DNA from: Leisingera aquimarina DSM 24565
GTDB taxonomy: Bacteria; Pseudomonadota; Alphaproteobacteria; Rhodobacterales; Rhodobacteraceae
Reading direction: 5' to 3'
DNA: 64,000 nt
Assembly (NCBI RefSeq): GCF_000473165.1
Contig: NZ_KI421504.1
Coordinates: 2,340,009-2,404,008, forward strand
Numbering within the stretch: position 1 is the first letter of the stretch; each line of letters opens with the position of its first letter. Under the pieces are notes generated by a model. The model worked only from the letters and a program-made list of their open reading frames with translations. It was not told where the DNA came from and did not search any database. Both the position numbers and the translations under genes were made by a program. Below are positions 46,383-55,920 of the stretch, piece after piece.

Positions 46383-47336
46383 ATGAAAGCCATGACTGCC
46401 GCTGCTTGCGCAGCCCTGCTGATGCCCTTTGCCGTGCATTCGAGCGAGGACATCGCCGACCAATACCCCCAGTCCGAACTCTACTCCAAACCGGTGGAGG
46501 TCATCCCGCATGTGTTCTCCGCCATCGGCGCCACGGCACCGCCCAGCTATGAGAATGCAGGCCACAACAACAACCTGTCCTTCATCGTGACCGGCGAAGG
46601 CGTGGTGGTGGTGAATGCCGGGGCCTCGGACGCGCTGGCCAAGGCGCTGCATGAGGAAATCCGGCAGGTGACCGATCAGCCGGTGGTGCTGGTGATCAAT
46701 GAAAACGGCCAGGGCCACGCGATGCTGGGCAATGGCTATTGGCGCGACCAGGGCGTGGACGTGCTGGCCCATGCCGAAGCCATTGCAGAGACAAAGGAAA
46801 ACAGCGACCTGATCCTGCAGCGGATGCGCGGCTACAACAAGGACCGCGCGGGCGAGACCCGGGTGGAACACGCCAACCTGTCCTTTGACGACCGCTATGA
46901 CCTGACCCTTGGCGGGGTCGGGGTCCAGGTTCTGCATCTGGGACCGGCGCATGATCCCGGCGATATCCAGGTCTGGATTCCGGACTGGAACCTGATGATC
47001 GCCGGCGACATTGCCTTTCACGAACGGATGCTGCCGGTGTTCCCGCACACCTGCACCAAATGCTGGATTGAAACCTGGCAGGACAAGCTGGAACCGCTTG
47101 CGCCCGCCTATGTCATCCCAGGCCATGGCCACCCGACCAATTTGCCGCAGTTGCGCCGGTACACCCTCGATTATCTGGTGGACCTGCGGGCCAAGGTCGG
47201 CGCCCATATCGAGGACGGCGGAGACCTCGCCAGCGCCTATTACGTGGATCAAGTGCGCTGGAAGAGACTGGACACATTCGAGGAACTGGCCACCAAAAAC
47301 GCAGGCCGGGTGTTCGAAGAAATGGAGTGGGAGTAA
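46383..47336 (+). CDS. MBL-fold metallo-hydrolase-like protein with degenerate first metal motif
   Basis: The 317-residue protein starts with a hydrophobic signal-like segment (AAACAALLMPFAVHS), so it is probably periplasmic. The metallo-beta-lactamase fold is clear: SFIVTGEGVVVVNAGAS, HLGPAHDPGDIQVWIPDWNLMIAGDIAF and YVIPGHGHP. At the position of the HxHxDH metal motif, however, the sequence is VINENGQGHAMLGN, so the usual His, His, Asp and His are Asn, Gln, His and Ala. Later ligands are kept. It resembles SoxH-type MBL proteins. A hydrolytic two-metal role looks doubtful; binding or mononuclear chemistry is possible. GGGAGAG precedes the ATG. Confidence 0.85.
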   Translation: MKAMTAAACAALLMPFAVHSSEDIADQYPQSELYSKPVEVIPHVFSAIGATAPPSYENAGHNNNLSFIVTGEGVVVVNAGASDALAKALHEEIRQVTDQPVVLVINENGQGHAMLGNGYWRDQGVDVLAHAEAIAETKENSDLILQRMRGYNKDRAGETRVEHANLSFDDRYDLTLGGVGVQVLHLGPAHDPGDIQVWIPDWNLMIAGDIAFHERMLPVFPHTCTKCWIETWQDKLEPLAPAYVIPGHGHPTNLPQLRRYTLDYLVDLRAKVGAHIEDGGDLASAYYVDQVRWKRLDTFEELATKNAGRVFEEMEWE

Positions 47337-47559
47337 GCCCCTCCGCCTCAGTACACATAAATATACGTAGGCTTCCGAGAGAATCTATGCAGGATCATGC
47401 CGCAAGCCGGAACAGATTCGTCGTTTCTGCGGCATCAGGGGCATTTTGTCCTTTTCTGAAAGTCCCGGCCGAACTGGTCTGGACGACCAAGCCGGATAAG
47501 GGAAGATTGCCCGGAATGTACATGATTTCAGGACATATTCTGCAAACGGGCAGCGCGTG

Positions 47560-48009
47560 ATGCGGTGGCTGGATGTGCCGCCCATCTGGCTGGCGGGGTT
47601 TGTTCTGGCGGCCTGGCTGCAGTCGGCTTATGCCGCATTCAGGCTCTCTTTCGGCGGGGCATGGGCTGAGTTCCTTGGTGGCATCCTGCTGGGCGGCGGC
47701 CTCCTTTTGGCGTTGCTCGCCATTGCTGAGATGCGGCGGCAAAAGACCACGGTCATCCCGCATCAGACGCCCAGCCGGCTTGTGCAATCAGGGATCTTCA
47801 GCCGCAGCCGCAACCCAATCTATCTGGGCGATGTTCTGATCCTCGCGGGTCTGGTGCTGTGGTTTGACGCGGTGCTGTCGCTTCCGCTGATCCCCATCTT
47901 CCTGTGGTTGCTCGAAAAGCGGTTTGTCATTCCCGAAGAAGACAGGCTGCGCCGGACCTTCCGTGCGGACTGGGCCCGCTACGAACAGAAGGTGCGCCGC
48001 TGGATCTGA
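47560..48009 (+). CDS. isoprenylcysteine carboxyl methyltransferase-like protein
   Basis: The 149-residue membrane protein has about four helices (residues 10-30, 38-58, 95-112, 114-125) and the ICMT/PEMT-family C-terminal cofactor motif: SGIFSRSRNPIYLGDVLILAG, then EKRFVIPEEDRLRRTFRADWARYEQKVRRWI. The RNPxY and E-E spaced residues form the S-adenosylmethionine site in ICMT-type methyltransferases. In bacteria the substrate is unknown. ATG 47560 is used; a GTG at 47557 lies directly before it. Nothing adjacent hints at the function. It precedes pntA by 138 bp. Confidence 0.87.
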   Translation: MRWLDVPPIWLAGFVLAAWLQSAYAAFRLSFGGAWAEFLGGILLGGGLLLALLAIAEMRRQKTTVIPHQTPSRLVQSGIFSRSRNPIYLGDVLILAGLVLWFDAVLSLPLIPIFLWLLEKRFVIPEEDRLRRTFRADWARYEQKVRRWI

Positions 48010-48022
48010 CCGGAACGCGGCA

Positions 48023-48076
48023 TTGCGGCATGACTTTGCGGCAATGCAGCAAAATCCTTGCGCAATAATCTTGCGC
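48023..48076 (+). promoter_or_regulatory. four TTGCG repeats upstream of pntAB
   Basis: TTGCG occurs at 48023, 48036, 48058 and 48071, that is at steps of 13, 22 and 13 bases. The first pair is TTGCGGCA twice; the second pair is CTTGCGC twice, enclosing a TTGCGCAA palindrome at 48058-48065. It lies 72-125 bp upstream of the pntA start codon. The regular spacing suggests paired binding sites, though no regulator can be named. Confidence 0.4.
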
Positions 48077-48147
48077 GTAGTAGAGAAAATCATTGTGATC
48101 CGTACCTAGGCATTGCTGGCACGGGCAAGACGAGGGGGACCCATAAG

Positions 48148-49719
48148 GTGAAAATAGGGACACCAAAAGAAACATTTGCGGGCGAGAACCGGGTCGGTAT
48201 GACGCCGGACTCGGCGAAGCAGCTGCAGAAACTGGGCTACGATTGCGCGATCGAGACCGGCGCCGGTGCGGCGGCTGGCTTTTCCGATGCGGTCTATGAG
48301 GCAGCGGGCGTTGAGATCATCAAGACGCCGGCCGCCCTGTGGAAAGCATCCGATATCGTCGCTAAAGTGCGCCAGCCGGATGCAACCGAGCTGAAGCGGC
48401 TGACCAAGGGCAAGACGCTGATCTCCTTCTTCAACCCTGCGGGCAACGAAGACGGCATGGAGCTGGCCAAGTCCAAGGGCGCCAATGTGATCGCGATGGA
48501 AATGGTGCCGCGGATCAGCCGGGCGCAGAAGATGGACGCGCTAAGCTCAATGGCCAATATCGCGGGCTACCGCGCGGTCATTGAGGCGGGCAACAACTTC
48601 GGCCGTTTCTTTACCGGCCAGATCACCGCGGCGGGCAAGGTGCCCCCGGCCAAGGTTCTGGTGGTTGGCGCTGGTGTGGCCGGGCTGGCGGCCATCGGCA
48701 CCTCGACTTCGCTTGGCGCGATCACGCTGGCCTTTGACGTGCGCCCGGAAGTGGCCGAGCAGGTCGAGAGCATGGGCGCCGAGTTTGTCTATCTCGATTT
48801 TGAGGAGGAGCAGCAGGACGGTGCCGCCACCGGCGGCTATGCGGCGGTCTCGTCCCCGGAATTCCGCGAGGCGCAGCTGGCCAAGTTCCGCGAGCTGGCG
48901 CCGGAGATGGACATCGTCATCACCACCGCGCTGATCCCCAACCGCGAAGCGCCGGAGCTGTGGACCGAGGACATGGTCGCGGCGATGAAGCCGGGCTCGG
49001 TGATCGTTGATCTCGCGGCGGAGAAGGGCGGCAACTGCAAGCTCACCGTCGCGGACGAGAAGATCGTGACAGAGAACGGCGTCACCATCATCGGCTACAC
49101 CGATTTCCCCAGCCGGATGGCGGCGCAGTCCTCGACGCTGTATGCCACCAACATCCGCCACATGATGACCGACCTGACGCCGGAGAAGGACGGCCAGGTG
49201 GTGCATGACATGGAGGACGACGTGATCCGCGGCGCCACGGTGGCCTTTGCGGGCGAGATCACCTTCCCGCCGCCGCCGCCCAAGGTGCAGGCGATTGCGG
49301 CCAAGCCGAAGGAAACCGTGCCGGAGCCGACCCCGGAGGAAAAACGCGCCCAGGAGGTTGAAGCCTTCAAGGCGCAGACCAAGAGCCAGGTCACCCTGCT
49401 GGCGGGCGGCGGCGCCTTGCTGCTGCTGGTCGGGCTGTTTGCGCCCGCGAGCTTCATGCAGCATTTCATCGTCTTTGCGCTGGCCTGCTTTGTCGGCTTC
49501 CAGGTGATCTGGGGCGTTGCGCACTCGTTGCACACGCCGCTGATGGCGGTGACCAACGCGATCTCCTCGATCATCATCCTGGGCGCGCTGATGCAGATCG
49601 GCTCGGGCAGCTACCTGGTGATCCTCTTGGCGGCGCTCAGCGTTTTCATGGCCGGGATCAACATCTTCGGCGGCTTCCTCGTCACCCGGCGCATGCTTGC
49701 CATGTTCCAGAAATCTTAA
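48148..49719 (+). CDS. pntA: NAD(P) transhydrogenase subunit alpha
   Basis: PntA with PntB forms the proton-pumping transhydrogenase of the inner membrane, moving hydride from NADH to NADP+. The 523-residue product joins the NAD(H)-binding domain I ([35 protein letters not shown] at about 180, [14 protein letters not shown]) to a C-terminal region with about four helices after residue 415. Both are in one polypeptide, as in enterobacterial PntA, rather than split. The start is GTG at 48148, giving KIGTPKETF; the longer frame adds 30 odd residues. A proline-rich hinge lies at about 370-400. pntB is 13 bp on. Confidence 0.95.
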   Translation: MKIGTPKETFAGENRVGMTPDSAKQLQKLGYDCAIETGAGAAAGFSDAVYEAAGVEIIKTPAALWKASDIVAKVRQPDATELKRLTKGKTLISFFNPAGNEDGMELAKSKGANVIAMEMVPRISRAQKMDALSSMANIAGYRAVIEAGNNFGRFFTGQITAAGKVPPAKVLVVGAGVAGLAAIGTSTSLGAITLAFDVRPEVAEQVESMGAEFVYLDFEEEQQDGAATGGYAAVSSPEFREAQLAKFRELAPEMDIVITTALIPNREAPELWTEDMVAAMKPGSVIVDLAAEKGGNCKLTVADEKIVTENGVTIIGYTDFPSRMAAQSSTLYATNIRHMMTDLTPEKDGQVVHDMEDDVIRGATVAFAGEITFPPPPPKVQAIAAKPKETVPEPTPEEKRAQEVEAFKAQTKSQVTLLAGGGALLLLVGLFAPASFMQHFIVFALACFVGFQVIWGVAHSLHTPLMAVTNAISSIIILGALMQIGSGSYLVILLAALSVFMAGINIFGGFLVTRRMLAMFQKS

Positions 49720-49732
49720 GGAGGCCGGGCAC

Positions 49733-51160
49733 ATGGATTACGGTTTCACCACCGCCGCCTATGTCGTTGCGGCTGTTCTTTTCATCCTGTCGCTGGGCGG
49801 CCTGTCGAACCAGGAAAGCGCCAAGCGCGCGGTCTGGTATGGCATCGCCGGCATGGGGCTGGCGGTCTTTGCCACCCTCATTGGCCCCGGCTCCGGCCTG
49901 TGGCTGCTGTCGGTCCTGCTGATCGCGGGCGGCGGCCTGATCGGCACCTATGTCGCCAAGCGGGTGCAGATGACCGAGATGCCGCAGCTGGTGGCGGCGA
50001 TGCATTCGCTGGTCGGCCTCGCGGCAGTGTTTGTCGGCTTCATCGCCCATTTCGAGATCGGCAATGTGGCGGCGGCCGCCAGCACCGATGACTTGGGCAC
50101 CTTTGCCAAGCTGATTGCCAAAAAGACCCCGGCCGAGATCGCCTTCCTGCGGGTTGAGCTGTTCCTGGGCATCTTCATCGGCGCCATCACCTTCACCGGC
50201 TCGGTTGTCGCCTTTGGCAAGCTGGCGGGCAAAGTCACCTCGGCGGCCACCAAACTGCCGGGCGGTCATATGCTGAACGCTGGCGCCGCGGGCCTCTCCT
50301 TCCTCAGCCTGATCTGGTACTTCAACTCGGGCGGCTTCTTCCCGCTGTTCCTGATGACCCTGGCGGCGCTGTTCATCGGATATCACCTGATCATGGGCAT
50401 TGGGGGAGCCGACATGCCGGTGGTGGTCTCGATGCTGAACAGCTACTCGGGCTGGGCCGCGGCGGCGATCGGCTTCTCGCTGGGCAATGACCTCCTGATC
50501 GTGGTCGGAGCGCTTGTGGGCTCCTCCGGTGCGATCCTCAGCTACATCATGTGCAAGGCGATGAACCGCTCCTTTGTCAGCGTGATCCTGGGCGGCTTCG
50601 GCGGCACCACCGGTCCTGCGATGGAAATCGACGGCGAGCAGATCGCCATCGATGCCGACGGCGTGGCGGCGGCGCTCGACGAGGCTGACTCTGTGGTGAT
50701 CATCCCCGGCTACGGCATGGCGGTGGCGCAGGCGCAGCAGAACGTCGCCGAACTGACCCGCCGCCTGCGGGCCAAGGGCAAGAACGTCCGCTTTGCCATC
50801 CACCCGGTCGCAGGCCGCCTGCCGGGCCACATGAACGTGCTCTTGGCGGAAGCCAAGGTGCCTTACGACATCGTGCTGGAAATGGACGAGATCAACGAGG
50901 ACTTCCCGGAGACCGATGTGGCCATCGTCATCGGCTCCAACGACATCGTCAACCCAGCGGCGCAGGAAGACCCCAACTCGCCGATCGCCGGCATGCCGGT
51001 GCTGGAGTGCTGGAAAGCGAAACAGGTCTTCGTCTCCAAACGCGGCCAGGGCACCGGCTACTCCGGCATCGAGAACCCGCTGTTCTTCAAGGACAACACC
51101 CGCATGTTCTATGGCGACGCAAAGGCAAGCCTCGACAACCTGCTGACCATGATCAGCTAA
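49733..51160 (+). CDS. pntB: NAD(P) transhydrogenase subunit beta
   Basis: PntB carries most of the membrane domain and the NADP(H)-binding domain III. The 475-residue protein has about nine hydrophobic segments up to residue 270 (first [20 protein letters not shown]). The C-terminal domain has [71 protein letters not shown] and a [20 protein letters not shown] lid. ATG 49733 is preceded by AAGGAGG inside the tail of pntA. Paired with pntA it should form a functional complex. An excellent terminator follows. Confidence 0.97.
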   Translation: MDYGFTTAAYVVAAVLFILSLGGLSNQESAKRAVWYGIAGMGLAVFATLIGPGSGLWLLSVLLIAGGGLIGTYVAKRVQMTEMPQLVAAMHSLVGLAAVFVGFIAHFEIGNVAAAASTDDLGTFAKLIAKKTPAEIAFLRVELFLGIFIGAITFTGSVVAFGKLAGKVTSAATKLPGGHMLNAGAAGLSFLSLIWYFNSGGFFPLFLMTLAALFIGYHLIMGIGGADMPVVVSMLNSYSGWAAAAIGFSLGNDLLIVVGALVGSSGAILSYIMCKAMNRSFVSVILGGFGGTTGPAMEIDGEQIAIDADGVAAALDEADSVVIIPGYGMAVAQAQQNVAELTRRLRAKGKNVRFAIHPVAGRLPGHMNVLLAEAKVPYDIVLEMDEINEDFPETDVAIVIGSNDIVNPAAQEDPNSPIAGMPVLECWKAKQVFVSKRGQGTGYSGIENPLFFKDNTRMFYGDAKASLDNLLTMIS

Positions 51161-51177
51161 GAGAACAGATAACCTGC

Positions 51178-51207
51178 AAAAGGCGCTCCCACCGGGGCGC
51201 CTTTTTT
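51178..51207 (+). terminator. intrinsic terminator of pntAB
   Basis: AAAAGGCGCTCC (51178-51189) pairs with GGGGCGCCTTTT (51194-51205) with one wobble pair and a CACC loop, and the run of T continues to 51207. It lies 17 bp after the pntB stop. Confidence 0.92.
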
Positions 51208-51223
51208 CTTTGGTGCTTCTATC

Positions 51224-51266
51224 TGGTCAAAAATACTCCGGGGGAGGCCGCAGGCCGGGGGCAGAG
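51224..51266 (+). repeat. candidate dispersed extragenic element
   Basis: The stretch TGGTCAAAAATACTCCGGGG continues into GAGGCCGCAGGCCGGGGGC and resembles a short intergenic motif I recall from many Rhodobacteraceae genomes. It contains CTCCGGGGGAG, a palindromic core, and GGCC-GCA-GGCC. Only one copy was noticed in this window, so the repeat status rests on recall rather than on a comparison. Confidence 0.4.
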
Positions 51267-51381
51267 TCCTCCTGGATGACTTCTGTATACCGCGGCATTC
51301 ACATAACGCATTGAAATAACAGTGTTCTTTACATGTTTTTGCACAAGCATTATGGTCCCCAGCATTGCTCCGGAGACCCCA

Positions 51382-52662
51382 ATGCCCCTGATCCAGGATC
51401 ACCCCTTGCGCTACCAGCTCACGAACGAGCTGCACGCGCGGCCCTTCCCAGCCATGTCCAGCCCCTGCACGGTGGTTTATCTGGCCGTCAAGCAACCGCA
51501 GGAGGCCGAACACCGCGACCGGCAGCAGGACGTCCAGCATCTGACGGACCTTCTGGACCGCCACGGTGCAGCGCATCCTCAGCCGGGGGCGACGCATCAC
51601 ACGGCGCAGATCGGGCGGCACATGGTCAAATGGGAGCAGCACACGGAATTTGTCAGCTACACCGTCTACCGGGATGGCGTCAGCCCGCGCGCCTTTGACC
51701 CGGCGGATTTCGACGTCTTCCCCGAGGACTGGCTGGCACAGGCGCCGGGGCAGCGGATTACTTCAGCACTGATCCGGGTGGTGCCGCGCACCGCTCCGGC
51801 CAAGCTGAAGGCAACTCTGCACGACTGGTTTGTGCCGGAAAGCCTGGCAGTGTCGCCGGTGCTGGATGACAGCGCCGTGGTGGCCGGGGACTTCCGTATC
51901 GATCCGGCCGGGCACATGCGGTTTGCCGTGCTGCCCGGTGCGGGAACAGGCAGCCAGCGCATCGGCCGGATTGTGCAGCGGCTGTGCGAGATTGAGACCT
52001 ACCGGGCGATGGCCATGTTGGGGTTTTCCCGCGCCCGCGGCCTGACCCCGACCATCAGCGCGCTGGACACCCATCTGAGCGAGATGATGGTGGAAATGAC
52101 CAGCGGCACCGTGCCTGCCGAACAGACGCTCTCACAGCTGCTGACAGTGTCGGCGGAGCTGGAGGCCATGGCCGCCCGGTCGGCCTTCCGCTTTGGTGCA
52201 ACGGGCGCTTATGAGGCCTTGGTCAATCAGCGTGTCAGCCTGCTGCGCGAAGGCCGCCACGAAGGCTTTCAGACACTGGCGGAATTCATGTTGCGGCGGT
52301 TTGAACCGGCCATGCGCACGGTGAAATCGACAGAAAAACGGCTGGAGGCGCTGGCCAACCGGGCGCGCCGGGCGGGGGAGCTGCTGCGGACCCGGGTTGA
52401 TGTGGAACGCTCAGCGCAGAACCAGGCGCTGCTCGCCAGCATGGACCGCCGCGCCGATCTCGCGCTGCGCCTGCAGCACACGGTTGAAGGACTGTCTGTG
52501 GTGGCCGTCAGTTACTACGCGGTATCGCTGGTGTCCGACTTCTTCCTGCCGCTGGCCGAACGCTACGGGCTGAACAAGAAGGTGCTGATCATGGCGGTCA
52601 CTCTGCCGGTTGTTGGCTTGGTGTGGCTGGGGATTCAGCGGATCCGGAAGAAGCTGCATTAA
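51382..52662 (+). CDS. DUF3422 family protein
   Basis: The 426-residue protein matches the DUF3422 family. It starts with PLIQDHPLRYQLTNELHARPFP, the family's most recognisable block, and has DFDVFPEDWLA, IVQRLCEIETYRAMAMLGFSRARG, and a C-terminal region with two helices near residues 370-415 (VVAVSYYAVSLVSDFFLPLA and KVLIMAVTLPVVGLVWLGI) that probably anchor it in the inner membrane. Function is unknown. ATG 51382 follows a GGAG; an in-frame start at 51322 would add 20 Cys-rich residues. Its end overlaps the convergent YeeE gene by 65 bp. Confidence 0.9.
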   Translation: MPLIQDHPLRYQLTNELHARPFPAMSSPCTVVYLAVKQPQEAEHRDRQQDVQHLTDLLDRHGAAHPQPGATHHTAQIGRHMVKWEQHTEFVSYTVYRDGVSPRAFDPADFDVFPEDWLAQAPGQRITSALIRVVPRTAPAKLKATLHDWFVPESLAVSPVLDDSAVVAGDFRIDPAGHMRFAVLPGAGTGSQRIGRIVQRLCEIETYRAMAMLGFSRARGLTPTISALDTHLSEMMVEMTSGTVPAEQTLSQLLTVSAELEAMAARSAFRFGATGAYEALVNQRVSLLREGRHEGFQTLAEFMLRRFEPAMRTVKSTEKRLEALANRARRAGELLRTRVDVERSAQNQALLASMDRRADLALRLQHTVEGLSVVAVSYYAVSLVSDFFLPLAERYGLNKKVLIMAVTLPVVGLVWLGIQRIRKKLH

Positions 52663-53671
52663 GCAGGGCATTCATGCCGATGCCGCCAAGCGCAATGAAG
52701 GCCAGCGCCAGCAGGGCGGCCAGGCTCAGCGTGGGAATGCCGGCCAGGCCCGCACCGACTGTGCAACCGCCTGCCAGCACGCCGCCGGCCCCCATCAGCA
52801 CGGCGCCCGCCAGATAACGGCCGGTCTGGCGCGGGGTCTCAAAGCTCTGCCATCGGAAGCTGCCGCTGAACAGCGACGCCATCAGGGCGCCCAGCAGCAC
52901 GCCGCCGATCAGCCCTGGACCAAAACCGGCAGGAATGGAGCTGGAGGCGATCACGAAAAACAGCGTATCGGCAGCCGGAGAGGTGAACGACAGGCTCTCC
53001 ATCGCGATGGGGTCGAATTCATCAAACAGCACAAAACCTGTGCCGGCCCAGGCCAGGGGAACCAGCAGGCCAATCAAGGCGGCGCCAGCCAATGCGGGCG
53101 CGCGGTTGCCCGACCGCAGCGCAAGGAGCAACGCAGCCGCAGTAATCGCGGCGCTCCACGGCAGTGCACCGCCGGGCAGGGCTGCCAGAGAGATTTGCTC
53201 ACCCATCGGCAGTGTGAAGGACCCAAGCGCTGTTCTGAACGGCGCCAGAACCCCCTTGAGCGTGGCATGGGCCGCAACCGCAAAAACTGCGACCACCAGC
53301 AGCGCCCTCAGATTGCCGCTGCCTGCCAGCACCAGAAGGCGCGACGCGCAGCCGCGGGTCAGGATCATGCCCGCCCCGAACATCAGCCCGCCGGCCGCAA
53401 TTGCCAGCAGTGGCAGATCGCTGGTCATCAGCCGGTGACCGTCAAAGCTGATCCAGCCCTGCGCCACCGCGGCTTGCGTGCCAAGGACAGCAACCGCCAG
53501 GGCCATTGCCCAGACCCCCGCGGCCTGCCGCCGGTCGTTGCCAACCAAGGCACGGCGGAAGCAGAAGCGGGTCAGCTGCGCCAACGCGCCGAACAGGACG
53601 CCGATGCCCAGGGCGAACAGGACGGACACTTCCCGTGCAGTTATCTCTTCAAAGCCGAATGTCTCGAACAT
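52598..53671 (-). CDS. YeeE/YedE family transporter
   Basis: The 357-residue membrane protein has about ten hydrophobic helices and belongs to the YeeE/YedE family, whose characterised members take up thiosulfate or handle selenium or sulfur compounds. Conserved Cys sites are TRGCASRLLVLAGSGNLRA (about residue 99) and LAGGCTVGAGLAGIPTLS near the C-terminus, which match the family's paired Cys signature. ATG 53671 follows GGAGG; an ATG at 53683 is also in frame. The gene appears to stand alone, without a TusA-like partner. Its 3-prime end overlaps the DUF3422 gene, tail to tail. Confidence 0.9.
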   Translation of the reverse strand: MFETFGFEEITAREVSVLFALGIGVLFGALAQLTRFCFRRALVGNDRRQAAGVWAMALAVAVLGTQAAVAQGWISFDGHRLMTSDLPLLAIAAGGLMFGAGMILTRGCASRLLVLAGSGNLRALLVVAVFAVAAHATLKGVLAPFRTALGSFTLPMGEQISLAALPGGALPWSAAITAAALLLALRSGNRAPALAGAALIGLLVPLAWAGTGFVLFDEFDPIAMESLSFTSPAADTLFFVIASSSIPAGFGPGLIGGVLLGALMASLFSGSFRWQSFETPRQTGRYLAGAVLMGAGGVLAGGCTVGAGLAGIPTLSLAALLALAFIALGGIGMNALLNAASSGSAESPATPSQQPAE

Positions 53672-53829
53672 TGCGCCCTCCATGTGCGAAATCGGAACGG
53701 TTTCCCGAAATGGAGGAATTTCCACGCGCGGGCAAGCCGCGAATGGCTTGGTGGGAGGGGGCGCGGCAGGATGATTTCCCGGTTTCGACGGTCCCGGTAA
53801 AACCCGGCTTTCAGGAAACCTGCGCCGGC

Positions 53830-53862
53830 AAAACAAATTGGCCGCTTTCAGGAAAGCGGCCA
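53830..53862 (-). terminator. intrinsic terminator of the peptide ABC operon
   Basis: TGGCCGCTTT (53839-53848) and AAAGCGGCCA (53853-53862) form a perfect ten-base-pair stem with a four-base loop. On the minus strand ATTTGTTTT follows. It lies 40 bp after the end of the permease gene at 53903. Confidence 0.85.
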
Positions 53863-53902
53863 GAAGGTATGTTTTTATTTGAATGTGTGCGTGTGTTGCG
53901 CT

Positions 53903-54814
53903 TCAGCGTCCGCGGATCCGCGGGTCCAGCGCGTCGCGCAACCCGTCACCCAGGTAGTTGACACTCAGCACCGTCAAGGAGATCGCCATGCCGGGCCAGA
54001 ACACCCGTTCGGGGTATTGCTGCAGGTAATCGGTCGCATCAAACAGCAGCCGCCCCCAGGTCGGGAAGTCCGGCGGGAAGCCGAGGCCGAGGAAGGAGAG
54101 GGACGATTCAGTGATGATCGCCGTGGCAATCCCCAGGGTGGCCGACACCATGATCGGCGACAGCACGTTGGGCAGGATATGCCGGGTGATCAGGCCGCTG
54201 TTGGTGGTGCCGATGGAGCGAGCCGCCATCACGAACTCGCGCTCCTTCAGCGCCAGCACGTCGCCGCGCACAATCCGCGCCGTGGGCATCCAGCTGGTGA
54301 CGCCGATGGAGGCCACGATCAGGATGAAAATCCCCTGTTCTGGCCCGAACGTGGCGTTCAGCGGCTCGCGGAACAGCAGCATCATCACCAGCAGCAGCGG
54401 CAACAGCGGCAGCGCCAGGAACAGGTCGGTGAGACGCATCAACGGGCCGTCGAGACGCTTGAAGAACCCGGCCAGCACCCCGATGAACGACCCGAGGAAC
54501 AGCGCCAGGAGCATTGCCGTCAGACCCACCGAGACCGACGTCGCACCACCCGCCATCATTCGGGCCAGCATGTCGCGGCCCAGCTGATCGGTGCCAAAGG
54601 GATGCGCCCAGGTCGGGCCCTGGTTGCGGGCGCGGATGTCGATCTTGGTGGCCTCAAGGTCCCACAGGTAGGGGCCGAGGTAGACCGCCAGGACGATGAA
54701 CAGGAACAAGGCCCCGCCCATCAAGGCGCCGCGGTGGGATTTGAACTGGTCCCACACGTCCAGCCACTGGCTGCGCGGCGGTTTCGAAGGAACAGGATTG
54801 CTCAGCTCAGTCAT
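53903..54814 (-). CDS. dipeptide/oligopeptide ABC transporter permease (DppC/OppC type)
   Basis: The 303-residue inner-membrane permease has an N-terminal cytoplasmic stretch and helix, HPFGTDQLGRDMLARMMAGG (the OppC-type entry motif), five more helices and the cytoplasmic EAA loop with EFVMAARSIGTTNSGLITRHILPNVLSP. It should pair with the permease at 54807 to carry peptides or similar solutes. The start ATG 54814 lies inside the upstream gene's last codons (eight-base overlap). An in-frame start six codons upstream is less likely. A terminator follows at 53830. Confidence 0.94.
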   Translation of the reverse strand: MTELSNPVPSKPPRSQWLDVWDQFKSHRGALMGGALFLFIVLAVYLGPYLWDLEATKIDIRARNQGPTWAHPFGTDQLGRDMLARMMAGGATSVSVGLTAMLLALFLGSFIGVLAGFFKRLDGPLMRLTDLFLALPLLPLLLVMMLLFREPLNATFGPEQGIFILIVASIGVTSWMPTARIVRGDVLALKEREFVMAARSIGTTNSGLITRHILPNVLSPIMVSATLGIATAIITESSLSFLGLGFPPDFPTWGRLLFDATDYLQQYPERVFWPGMAISLTVLSVNYLGDGLRDALDPRIRGR

Positions 54815-55814
54815 AGCGGATCCTCGGGTCAAGAATGCCGTACAGCACGTCGGCGATCAGATTGAACAGCACGATCAGCACCGCAAAGATAAAGGTCAGC
54901 GTCTGCACCATCGGCAGGTCGTTGGCCTGAATGGCGCCGATCAGCAGCTGGCCAATGCCGTTCACCTTGAACACCTGCTCGGTAATGATGGCGCCGCCAA
55001 AGATCGCCGGGATCCCCAGCGCGATCACGGTGACCACCGGGATCATCGAATTGCGCAGGACGTGCACCATGACCACGACATATTCGCTCAGGCCCTTGGC
55101 CCGCGCGGTGCGCACATAATCCTGGTTCAGGTTGTCCAGCATCGACGCGCGCATAAAGCGGCTCAGCTGTGCTGTGATCTGCAGCGCCAGCACCATCACC
55201 GGCATGATCATCTGCTTCAGCTGGTAGACAAAGCTGTCCCAGCTGTCGACCACATGGGTGGTGTCATAGATCGACGGGAACCAGCCCAGCTGCACTGAAA
55301 AGATCACGATTACCAGCACACCTGAGAAGAACGGCGGCACCGAGAAACCCACCATCGACACAAAAGTACCCAGCTGGTCGAACCAGCTGTACTGACGGTA
55401 GGCGGAATAGATGCCGATCGGCAGCGCGATCAGGATGGCGACGGCATAGGCGGTGCCGACCACCCACAGGGTCTGCGGCATTCTCTGCACCACGATGTCC
55501 ATCACCGGCGAACGGGTCTGCCAGGAAATTACCCTGAGCTTGCCGTCAGCCAGGCCAGTGCCGAAGATGTTGTCGATCAGCACCTGCGGTTCGATCCAAA
55601 AGAACTGCACCAGCCATTTCCAGAACCGGATATGCATCGGCTCGCCCAGGCCCAGGGCCAGGCGCATCTTTTCTTTGACTTCGGCGGGGACGGTCAGGGG
55701 AACCTGCGCCATCGGATCGCCGGGGGCGAGTTCTAGGAGCAGGAAGATCACGAGGCTGATGAACAGCAGTGTCGGAACTGCCAGGATCAGCCGCCGGATT
55801 GTAAAGGTCAGCAT
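54807..55814 (-). CDS. dipeptide/oligopeptide ABC transporter permease (DppB/OppB type)
   Basis: The 335-residue inner-membrane protein has the DppB layout: a first helix at residues 9-29 (RLILAVPTLLFISLVIFLLL), a periplasmic domain, then five helices, and the EAA loop motif DYVRTARAKGLSEYVVVMVHVLRNSMIPVVT. It ends LYGILDPRIRYD, a common family end. Downstream permease translation is coupled by overlap. A 147-bp spacer with a strong hairpin separates it from the binding-protein gene upstream. Substrate is inferred as peptides from the neighbouring peptidases. Confidence 0.94.
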   Translation of the reverse strand: MLTFTIRRLILAVPTLLFISLVIFLLLELAPGDPMAQVPLTVPAEVKEKMRLALGLGEPMHIRFWKWLVQFFWIEPQVLIDNIFGTGLADGKLRVISWQTRSPVMDIVVQRMPQTLWVVGTAYAVAILIALPIGIYSAYRQYSWFDQLGTFVSMVGFSVPPFFSGVLVIVIFSVQLGWFPSIYDTTHVVDSWDSFVYQLKQMIMPVMVLALQITAQLSRFMRASMLDNLNQDYVRTARAKGLSEYVVVMVHVLRNSMIPVVTVIALGIPAIFGGAIITEQVFKVNGIGQLLIGAIQANDLPMVQTLTFIFAVLIVLFNLIADVLYGILDPRIRYD

Positions 55815-55920
55815 CTGCTAAGCGCCTTTGCAACTTATATTGAATTCGGAACAGGCGGGGAGAGGCCCCGCGTCCAGGCCATGCCGGGGGGCCGCGGCGC
55901 TGCCCTTCCGGATGGCAAGA

